Of a stretch of DNA of 5,396 bases, positions 1-4,503 are shown one piece after another. The stretch is from Flavobacteriales bacterium (GTDB lineage: Bacteria; Bacteroidota; Bacteroidia; Flavobacteriales_F; PHOS-HE28), in assembly GCA_025455765.1 (NCBI GenBank), contig JALOLX010000327.1, positions 1-5,396 on the forward strand. The letters run 5' to 3'. The position numbers and the translations under genes were made by a program. The notes beneath the pieces were generated by a model, which was not told where the DNA came from, ran no database searches, and was given only the letters and a program-made list of their open reading frames with translations. Numbering within the stretch: the first letter of the stretch is position 1; each line of letters begins with the position of its first letter.

Positions 1-482
1 AGGAGTTGAAGGTGAAGCTCGGGTCGTGGGGTAAGAAGACCGACACGGAGATCGCCACATCGGCCGTCAACGCCCTGAAGTGGAATTGGCAGGTTCCCAA
101 CGACAAGGTGAAGGTGAAGGTGCAGGACGGATGGGTCACCTTGACGGGTGAATTGCAGTGGAACTACGAGCGTGAGGCTGCACACGATGCGATCCGTGCG
201 CTGCCTGGCGTGGTGGGCGTGACCAATACCACGACGATCCAAGTGAACGACCACAACAAGGTGGAGCGGGAATGGGTGGAGGACGCCATTGCGCGCCATT
301 GGTCCATCAGTGACCAGGACATCGAGGTGGAGGTTTCTGGCAGTACGGTGACCTTGACCGGCACGGTGGGTTCGCTGTACCAGAAGCGGAAAGCGGGTAA
401 TGTGGCCTGGAACACACCGGGCATCTTCAATGTGAACAATGATCTGCTCGTGGAGTACGACTACGCCGCCATGGCGCTCTGA
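1..482 (+). CDS. BON-domain protein, 5'-truncated by the window edge
   Basis: This is the C-terminal part of a BON-domain protein (OsmY-like, hyperosmotic or envelope stress type). Two BON modules are visible. The first covers about nt 45-240, with the core VQDGWVTLTGEL followed by YEREAAHDAIRALPGVVGV. The second covers about nt 267-470, with VSGSTVTLTGTV and an AWNTPGIFNVNNDL ending. The alternation of a beta pair (VxVxxGxVTLTG) with a helix and a GVxxVxN strand is diagnostic. A TTG at position 6 could be read as a start, preceded by AGGAG, but the frame is open to base 3. Family members usually carry three BON modules, and the residues ELKVKLGSWGKKTD look like the linker after a first module. 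I therefore infer that the gene begins upstream of the window. BON modules are thought to bind phospholipid or stabilise the envelope; no signal peptide can be judged here. The stop is TGA at 480-482. Confidence 0.9.
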   Translation, partial: ELKVKLGSWGKKTDTEIATSAVNALKWNWQVPNDKVKVKVQDGWVTLTGELQWNYEREAAHDAIRALPGVVGVTNTTTIQVNDHNKVEREWVEDAIARHWSISDQDIEVEVSGSTVTLTGTVGSLYQKRKAGNVAWNTPGIFNVNNDLLVEYDYAAMAL

Positions 483-489
483 GGGCAAG

Positions 490-515
490 GGGTCGGGCAC
501 CCAGGTGCCCGGCCC
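490..515 (+). terminator. Strong hairpin after the BON gene, no U-tract
   Basis: Bases 490-501 pair with 504-515 through 12 positions (one G-T wobble, core GGGCACC/GGTGCCC), 7 nt after the BON stop codon. The apex is only CA, so the top pair probably opens. No run of T follows. It could end the BON transcript or protect its 3' end, but it is not a textbook intrinsic terminator. Confidence 0.5.
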
Positions 516-636
516 ATGCCCAGTTCCACGGCGGTGATGGGCGACCGTCCTACCCGCCGACCAGGACCGGGGTCAGCAATTGAATAGGCCGAATGGAGCG
601 ATCCACGGTAACACACACACCAATACGTATAGGAAC

Positions 637-1182
637 ATGAAGACCATTACCAAGAAGCATGCGGCCAAGGCTACGAATGGAGCCAGCACGGAGGGAAGCC
701 TCTACAAGACCTTCAACGACCTGCCGCGGAAGTCGCGTGAAGAAACCTGTGTATTGTTGAACAAGCGGCTTGCCGATGCGGTGGACCTGCACCTTCAAAT
801 GAAGCAGGCGCATTGGAACGTGAAGGGGCCGAACTTCATCGGCTTGCATGGCCTCTTCGATCAGATCCACGGGGCTACCGGGGACTATGTGGACAGCATC
901 GCCGAACGCGCGGTGCAGCTCGGTGGTATCGCAGAGGGTACCGTGCGTTATGCGGCCAAGCGCACTCGTCTGCCGGAGTATCCGCAGGGCATTTCCGAAG
1001 GACCGGACCATGTGAACGCCGTCTCCCTGGCCCTTGCAGCCTTTGGTCATGAGGTGCGTCAGTCCATCACCGATGCGCAGGAACTGAACGATGCCGATAC
1101 GGCCGACCTGTTCACCGAAGTATCACGCGGCATCGATAAATGGCTCTGGTTCGTGGAGGCCCATGCCCAGGCCAAGAAGTAG
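637..1182 (+). CDS. dps: Dps family DNA-binding ferritin-like protein
   Basis: This encodes a 181-residue Dps, the dodecameric mini-ferritin that oxidises Fe(II) with hydrogen peroxide, stores iron and coats DNA during stress and starvation. The ferroxidase ligands are all visible: His59 (KQAHWN), His71, Asp75, Asp86 and Glu90 (DSIAERAVQLGG). Each is exactly eight residues later than its counterpart in E. coli Dps (51, 63, 67, 78, 82). The C-terminal helix, with DTADLFTEVSRGIDKWLWFVEAH, also matches the E. coli type. The N-terminal tail of about 25 residues is rich in lysine (MKTITKKHAAK), consistent with DNA binding. ATG at 637 is preferred, with AGGA just upstream. An in-frame TTG at 580 would add 19 unlike residues. 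The gene stands alone, about 150 nt after the BON gene, and converges on a minus-strand unit. I see no clear OxyR- or PerR-like site in the upstream region. Confidence 0.96.
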   Translation: MKTITKKHAAKATNGASTEGSLYKTFNDLPRKSREETCVLLNKRLADAVDLHLQMKQAHWNVKGPNFIGLHGLFDQIHGATGDYVDSIAERAVQLGGIAEGTVRYAAKRTRLPEYPQGISEGPDHVNAVSLALAAFGHEVRQSITDAQELNDADTADLFTEVSRGIDKWLWFVEAHAQAKK

Positions 1183-1317
1183 ATCGGACACTCCTGAACG
1201 TCCATTCCTCCGATTGGAATGCGATGTTCAGGGGGCATCCGGTCGAAGCACGATATGCAACGGCTGGATGCACAGTTGGCAGATCAGGGGTTGGTTATCG
1301 GGTCCGCATAGCCCCCC

Positions 1318-1360
1318 AAAAATGCGGTGACCCGGACGATCGTGCGATCACCGGGCCACC
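1318..1360 (-). terminator. Intrinsic terminator for the minus-strand small membrane protein
   Basis: Read on the minus strand, a stem (GGTG 1326-1329 with CACC 1357-1360, CCCGG 1331-1335 with CCGGG 1351-1355, GATC 1338-1341 with GATC 1346-1349, loop GTGC) is followed after three bases by five T (complement of A 1318-1322). It lies about 65 nt beyond the stop of the small gene at 1425-1544, so it fits the end of that transcript. The stem has one mismatch and a small internal loop. Confidence 0.55.
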
Positions 1361-1380
1361 TGGTGGCAACTCATCCAGAT

Positions 1381-1394
1381 CCCTCGCGCGAGGG
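1381..1394. repeat. Perfect 14-nt palindrome CCCTCGCGCGAGGG
   Basis: The 14 bases are a perfect inverted repeat with no spacer. They lie 30 nt beyond the 3' end of the small minus-strand gene and before its terminator. It may be a protein-binding site, part of the 3' UTR structure, or chance in GC-rich DNA. Confidence 0.3.
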
Positions 1395-1424
1395 TTGCTC
1401 CTGCCTTTGCTGCCTACCGTTGCG

Positions 1425-1544
1425 TTATCCGTGTGCGTTCCCTGCCCACAAGAGACAGACCAGAGCCAGCACGCCGACCAGAACGGCCAACCAGCCCAAG
1501 CGCTCAAGGGACAGGGGGACGAATGCGCGTGTTCTCCGGGTCAT
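1425..1544 (-). CDS. Small single-span membrane protein (39 aa)
   Basis: A short gene on the minus strand runs from ATG (1542-1544) to TAA (1425-1427). The product starts with a basic segment (MTRRTRAF), followed by a hydrophobic stretch of about 18 residues (GWLAVLVGVLALVCLLWAG, residues 17-35), and ends in NAHG. Positive charges before the span predict an N-in orientation. AGGA lies 4 nt before the start codon, and an intrinsic terminator on the same strand lies about 65 nt after the stop. Together these support a real gene despite its size. It lies downstream of the SRPBCC gene on the same strand, separated by about 210 nt that contain the CCCTGTGAA repeat array. I do not recognise the family. 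Small envelope stress proteins often look like this, but that is only an analogy. The alternative is a chance reading frame. Confidence 0.45.
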   Translation of the reverse strand: MTRRTRAFVPLSLERLGWLAVLVGVLALVCLLWAGNAHG

Positions 1545-1562
1545 ATCGTCCTGCAAGGGTGA

Positions 1563-1634
1563 CGCTGTGAACAAAGCACTGTGCTCCGCAGATCCGTGAC
1601 CCTGTGAATTTTCACAGGGGGTACCCTGTGAAAA
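1563..1634. promoter_or_regulatory. Three-arm CCCTGTGAA repeat: tandem operator or alternative hairpins
   Basis: CCCTGTGAA occurs directly at 1600-1608, inverted at 1611-1619 and directly again at 1624-1632. A near copy (CGCTGTGAA, 8 of 9) is at 1563-1571. Arms one and two form a 9-bp dyad with a TT centre. Arms two and three form an 11-bp perfect dyad (1609-1619 with 1624-1634) around GGTA. Both structures use the middle arm, so as RNA they exclude each other. The array lies 56-90 nt upstream of the start of the small minus-strand membrane gene and about 120 nt beyond the SRPBCC stop. No T-tract follows on either strand, so it is not a simple terminator. The core TGTGA-N4-TCACA resembles a CRP/FNR-superfamily half-site pair, but with the FNR-type spacing of four. 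Confidence 0.55.
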
Positions 1635-1752
1635 AGACGTGGTTGTAGATCAATGTTCTGATATACAAGGGGATGGCACATTCGTTCGCGCGCCTTACCG
1701 GGCGCTGCGGCGCTGTCCCACGGGGAGCGGGCCCCAATGCCGCTGTGCCGCG

Positions 1753-2310
1753 CTACTTAGCTGCCCCAGCGCTGCCGGTCTCCACGAGTTGTGCAAGTCG
1801 TGCCAGTCCCAGTTGGTTGGTGCTCCTGATCTCCCCCTCCGGGCCGATGAGCACGGCGATGGCATTGGTGGGTCGGCCCAGGTGCGTGGAAAAGGTCTGG
1901 GTCACCTCTGTACCCCCGGGCACCGCGCGCAGCGCATAGCGGTACTCCGGGTTGCTGGGGAAGGGCTTTTCAATAACGCAGGCGATGGTGAGCCCGCTGT
2001 TGCCCGTGAGTTCGGTGATGGTCTGGTGGCCCACGCTCTCTTCGGCCACGCCCTGCCAGGAAAAGGTGGCCCCTATTTCGCCATCGGTGCCGGACAGGGT
2101 ATACCGCTGTTCAGGGTCCTGCACCCGCCAGGGCGACCATCGGGGGAACTGGGCCATGGAACGCAGGTGGTCGAACACGGTCTGTTGGTCCTGCTGGATC
2201 ACGGACGTACAGGTAATGGTGAGCGCTGTGGGGGCGAGCACAACAAGCACGACGAACAGTGCGATGAGGATGCCGAGGCCGAACCCGAGGTAGGTGAGGA
2301 GCTTTTTCAT
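1753..2310 (-). CDS. Membrane-anchored SRPBCC (START/Bet v1-like) family protein
   Basis: The 185-residue product has one N-terminal membrane segment (about residues 5-26, GFGLGILIALFVVLVVLAP, after MKKLL) and then an SRPBCC fold, a helix-grip barrel with a hydrophobic cavity. Diagnostic features are the helix with VFDHLRSMAQF, the motif FPRWSPW at residues 55-61, then DPEQRYTLSG and the strand GATFSWQG, repeated beta strands, and a C-terminal helix (GLARLAQLVET). These match the bacterial polyketide cyclase/dehydrase-like SRPBCC group, whose ligands are mostly unknown. No enzymatic role can be assigned. The length is normal for anchored members. ATG at 2308-2310 gives the complete membrane anchor. 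The only purine-rich site, GGGAGGAA, is about 20 nt upstream, too far for a normal ribosome site. The gene may share a transcript with the small membrane gene downstream. The stop is TAG at 1753-1755. Confidence 0.88.
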   Translation of the reverse strand: MKKLLTYLGFGLGILIALFVVLVVLAPTALTITCTSVIQQDQQTVFDHLRSMAQFPRWSPWRVQDPEQRYTLSGTDGEIGATFSWQGVAEESVGHQTITELTGNSGLTIACVIEKPFPSNPEYRYALRAVPGGTEVTQTFSTHLGRPTNAIAVLIGPEGEIRSTNQLGLARLAQLVETGSAGAAK

Positions 2311-2773
2311 GGTGTGTTATGGGTTTTGTTCCTCCCTTGACGAACGGGTCGGGGCGATCTGGACAAGGCGCTGATTTTTTTTTGTGGGGTGTGGCTGCTA
2401 GCCGCAGCGGCTTGCCCCGTTCAGCTTGGTTGGTCGCTGATCTGGCGCACCACACTTAGAGGAACCGGCGGGCAGCCGCAGGAGATCCAGAACGAAGGGA
2501 GGCCTTCCTGGGGATGATCGCAGGCGGCTTTTTCAGTGCTGCAAGCCAAGAAGATGCAGCCATGTCGCAGTTGCTTGAACAGCCACCCAGGTGAGCGTCA
2601 AATTAGAAGCCGTCTCAAAATAGTTTTTGGCAGCGAGCCGGAGGAATTTTTCGGGCAGCCTAGGCGCGAAACCCGCGCATAGCTGGACGCTCTGTAAGGG
2701 TTTCTAGTCTCCTGGCGGGAGGACATACGCTCAGGAGCGTGTAATAACCCGTCAAATCTGGCGTTGGTCGAGC
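2311..2773. other. Non-coding region between divergent genes, possible mobile-element remnant
   Basis: No convincing gene is seen in these 463 nt between the divergent SRPBCC and outer-membrane genes. Visible structure: nine T at 2375-2383 (an A-tract upstream of the minus-strand gene); a hairpin AGCCGC-A-GCGGCT at 2400-2412; arms AGCCGC (2474-2479) and GCGGCT (2524-2529) with five T from 2529, enclosing a further stem (GAAGG-GAGG-CCTTC), which looks like the end of a structured RNA; GCCGTCTCAAAA near 2611, which recalls insertion-sequence ends; a hairpin GCGCG-AAACC-CGCGC (2664-2678); and ACGCT-CAGG-AGCGT (2727-2740). The last is 34 nt before the outer-membrane start and may be in its leader. 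No Bacteroidota TAnnTTTG box stands out. Confidence 0.4.
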
Positions 2774-3457
2774 ATGTTCAGTTGTTGCAAAGACGTGCGG
2801 ATATCCGCCCTCATAGCCGCGCTCGTACTCATCCATTCAGGGGCCATCGCTCAGCGGCCGCCCACGGGTACCAACCCGCAGGCCGTGCCACGTTTACGAG
2901 TTCGGTCGCAGCTGTTCACCGAGGTGCCGCGCTTCGAACTTGGTGTTCACGTCGGTCCGGGCCTCGGTTGGCTGCGCGGTTACAATGTGGTGGACGATAT
3001 GGATCCCCTTCTCGGCGCTGCCGCCGGCATCAACCTGCAATACAACCTCTCCTCACTGCTCGGTGTACGCCTTGGTGCTGGCTATCAGCAGAAAGGCTCC
3101 AACATGGAGGTTGAGTTCACGGATGTTAACGGAAGTTCCATTGGTAGCGGCAGTATGCGTGTTGCGTTGGACTACTTCCGTTTCCCACTGATGGTGTGTC
3201 TTGGATTCGGCCAGCGGGTGAGGATCAGCGCTGGCGTTGGCGGCTATGTCGGTATGCTCATGTCCGCGCAACAGATCACCAAAGGTTTCGATATCCCCCA
3301 GGTGACCATTACCGACAATTTCGAGCCGCTTGATCTAGGTATCACCACCAGCATGCTTGTCGACCTTCCGCTGAGTGAGCGCTTCGCGTTGAATACAGAA
3401 GTGCGCTACGACAAGGGCCTCTCCAACATCAGCGCGCCGGTCCCCTATCTATCTTAG
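2774..3457 (+). CDS. PorT-like outer-membrane beta-barrel protein, C-terminus apparently shortened
   Basis: The 227-residue product has a signal peptide (about residues 1-26, hydrophobic ISALIAALVLIHSGAIA, cleavage before or near QRPP). Amphipathic strands follow: FELGVHVGPGLGWL, AAGINLQYNLSSLLGVRLGAGYQQKG, LDYFRFPLMVCLGFG, VRISAGVGGYVGMLMSAQ, LGITTSMLVDLP and FALNTEVRYDKGLSNIS. The order, with YxxxPL in the middle and LxxEVRYxxGLSNI near the end, is that of the OMP_b-brl_2/PorT-like family of Bacteroidota. These are small outer-membrane barrels of mostly unknown role. Family members usually continue past GLSNI for about 25-30 residues with a last strand ending in an aromatic residue. Here the protein stops after APVPYLS, so the final strand seems lost and the barrel may not close. 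No remaining strand is found in the other frames downstream. ATG at 2774 has no clear ribosome site, which is usual for the phylum. Confidence 0.85.
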   Translation: MFSCCKDVRISALIAALVLIHSGAIAQRPPTGTNPQAVPRLRVRSQLFTEVPRFELGVHVGPGLGWLRGYNVVDDMDPLLGAAAGINLQYNLSSLLGVRLGAGYQQKGSNMEVEFTDVNGSSIGSGSMRVALDYFRFPLMVCLGFGQRVRISAGVGGYVGMLMSAQQITKGFDIPQVTITDNFEPLDLGITTSMLVDLPLSERFALNTEVRYDKGLSNISAPVPYLS

Positions 3458-3472
3458 TCACACGCCTTTCTC

Positions 3473-3489
3473 CCCGGAGCAAGTCCGGG
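3473..3489 (+). terminator. Short hairpin after the outer-membrane gene
   Basis: CCCGGA (3473-3478) and TCCGGG (3484-3489) pair around GCAAG, 15 nt after the stop codon of the barrel gene, followed by only TT. It fits a weak intrinsic terminator, and its position 3' of the gene supports that. Confidence 0.4.
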
Positions 3490-3504
3490 TTCGGCATCCA
3501 ACGC

Positions 3505-3585
3505 ATGGCAAGGACGAAGACCATCTCCTGGGCCCTCGCCCCAGTCCATGGATCCAAGGACCATGCTCCCATAAGCGGTTTGTAA
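3505..3585 (+). pseudogene. Remnant of an aldehyde dehydrogenase 5' end (26 codons)
   Basis: A short open frame from ATG to TAA reads MARTKTISWALAPVHGSKDH and ends APISGL. It matches the start of the dehydrogenase at 4504 (MATKKQALDWALAPAPESKDH) with one gap and 12 identical residues of 24. At DNA level there are identical blocks of 15 nt (CTGGGCCCTCGCCCC at 3528-3542 and 4530-4544) and 12 nt (ATCCAAGGACCA at 3552-3563 and 4554-4565). Similarity ends at the codon after DH, where full-length enzymes go on to the YxLFI strand. I infer a relic of a paralogous or duplicated dehydrogenase, most of which has been lost. Its stop codon is 2 nt before the ATG of the next gene, so it could now act as a coupled leader peptide. 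Whether it is translated is unknown. Confidence 0.7.
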
Positions 3586-3587
3586 GC

Positions 3588-4292
3588 ATGGAAGCGCAAG
3601 AACCTCAATACGGCGTGTTCATCATTGAGTCGATGGACATGGAGAACGAGCGTCAAGGAAAACTAGACGGCCAAGCGCTGAAGACTATTCTGGATCTCTG
3701 TGACATCCCTAACGACTATTACTACATACGGACCAAGCTTGAGCTGGAACATGTGATGGACGAGTTCGTGGCTAGCAACTTCCAGTTTCTTCATTTTTCG
3801 TGTCACGGCAATGAGAAGGAGCTCAGTCTGACTCTAGAGACATTGTCCTATGAAGAGTTTGAAGAGATTATTGGAGAATGCATGTGGCATCGTCGGCTAT
3901 TTCTCTCTGCGTGTCGTGTTGCTCGGCTGGAGTTGGCTGAGCGATTCATACCCAAGCATCACGCGTATTCAGTTATTGGCACTCCAGAGGACATCGCGTA
4001 CGATAAGGCTGCGATCGTCTGGAGCACCTTTTACCATTTGATGTACGAGGATGACCAAGTACAGATGTTCCAGCGGAATCTCTTGCCAGTGTTGACTCAA
4101 GTATCCGAGGTCTACAAAGTTTCACTCAACTACTTCTCGATCATTCAGGACGCGCATCCCCAAAGCCTCGATCATTTACGGGAGATCAACTTGGTAAGTG
4201 GAAGGAGCACCCTCGATACCACACGGAAGACACCGTATCGCAATCGGCACCGCGATGCAAATGGAGCGCGAATTCCCTTCTTGGTTGATTGA
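3588..4292 (+). CDS. Caspase/CHAT-like protein with His-Cys dyad, uncharacterised
   Basis: This is a 234-residue protein of unknown function. It opens with a core strand (YGVFIIESMD, residues 8-17), then a helix, YYYIRT and a second helix. The key region is FLHFSCHGN (His73-Gly74), followed after 35 residues by RLFLSAC (Cys109). A strand ending in HG and a later strand ending in SAC is the signature arrangement of the caspase-like fold, especially CHAT domains, where His and Cys form the protease dyad. YSVIGTPEDIAYDKAAIVWSTFYHLMY (about 137-163) is a further conserved-looking block. There is no signal peptide or membrane segment, so it is probably cytoplasmic. The last 40 or so residues (from SGRSTL) look low-complexity and basic, and may be read-through into the GC-rich spacer. 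The gene is distinctly AT-richer than its neighbours, suggesting transfer. CHAT proteins act in several bacterial immunity systems, but no partner gene is visible here. Proteolytic activity is inference. Confidence 0.7.
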   Translation: MEAQEPQYGVFIIESMDMENERQGKLDGQALKTILDLCDIPNDYYYIRTKLELEHVMDEFVASNFQFLHFSCHGNEKELSLTLETLSYEEFEEIIGECMWHRRLFLSACRVARLELAERFIPKHHAYSVIGTPEDIAYDKAAIVWSTFYHLMYEDDQVQMFQRNLLPVLTQVSEVYKVSLNYFSIIQDAHPQSLDHLREINLVSGRSTLDTTRKTPYRNRHRDANGARIPFLVD

Positions 4293-4503
4293 TCCGCGTG
4301 AGGGGCCGAAGCGGCAGCCCTGCGCCGGAAGGGCCTTGCGGATGCGAGCAGCGAGGAGGTGACCGAAAGAAGCCCCCGCAGCGCCACAGCCGCTGGCCCT
4401 GACAAGTCCGGCTACAGCGTAGGACCCGACGGCGCTGCTCTGAGCGACGGCACGCCCCCATGCTCGCACGGTGTCACACTATCACTATCTACCTTCGCTC
4501 ACC
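4293..4503. other. GC-rich structured spacer, possible dispersed repeat
   Basis: About 210 nt with no supportable gene. The composition jumps from the AT-richer upstream gene to strongly GC-rich. Short inverted repeats are present, including GCCCT/AGGGC around 4317-4334 and CAGCG/CGCTG around 4415-4437. The opening GTGAGGGGCCGAAGCGGCAGCC has the look of a dispersed intergenic element, but only one copy is in the window. GTCACAC at 4473-4479 repeats GTCACAC at 3457-3463, just after the barrel gene. The TACCTTCG at 4490-4497 is only loosely like a Bacteroidota -7 box, and is too close to the ATG to be convincing. Confidence 0.35.

Noticed and set aside
6..20. TTG at 6 as the true start of the BON gene, with AGGAG before it
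   Set aside because: AGGAG would touch the start codon directly (no spacing), the frame is open to the window edge, and the residues match an inter-module linker of longer BON proteins.
580..636. TTG start for Dps at 580, adding 19 residues
   Set aside because: The added residues are rich in Asn, Thr and His and unlike a Dps tail; ATG at 637 begins a lysine-rich tail at the right distance from the ferroxidase residues and has AGGA upstream.
1219..1311. 30-codon plus-strand frame after dps (MRCSGGIRSKHD...)
   Set aside because: No ribosome site, no motif, and it lies in the 3' region of dps; likely chance.
1600..1634. CRP binding site
   Set aside because: The canonical CRP site has a six-base spacer between TGTGA and TCACA; here it is four. 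Left as an unassigned operator or RNA structure.
1600..1634. CRISPR repeat array
   Set aside because: Repeats are only 9 nt, alternate in orientation and have no regular spacers.
1639..2340. Plus-strand 233-codon frame opposite the SRPBCC gene
   Set aside because: It has no recognisable motif and Cys/Gly/His-rich composition, while the minus strand gives a signal anchor plus a recognisable SRPBCC fold.
2514..2594. 26-codon frame starting MIAGGFFSAASQ with a purine-rich stretch upstream
   Set aside because: Ribosome-site spacing is poor, there is no hydrophobic or known motif, and it overlaps a likely RNA structure; too short to support.
4490..4497. TACCTTCG as a Bacteroidota -7 promoter box
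   Set aside because: It deviates from TAnnTTTG, no -33 TTG lies at the right distance, and it would leave practically no leader before ATG 4504.
4471..4503. GTG start at 4471 for the aldehyde dehydrogenase
   Set aside because: Homology with the relic at 3505 and with the family begins at ATG 4504; the extra residues are not family-like.
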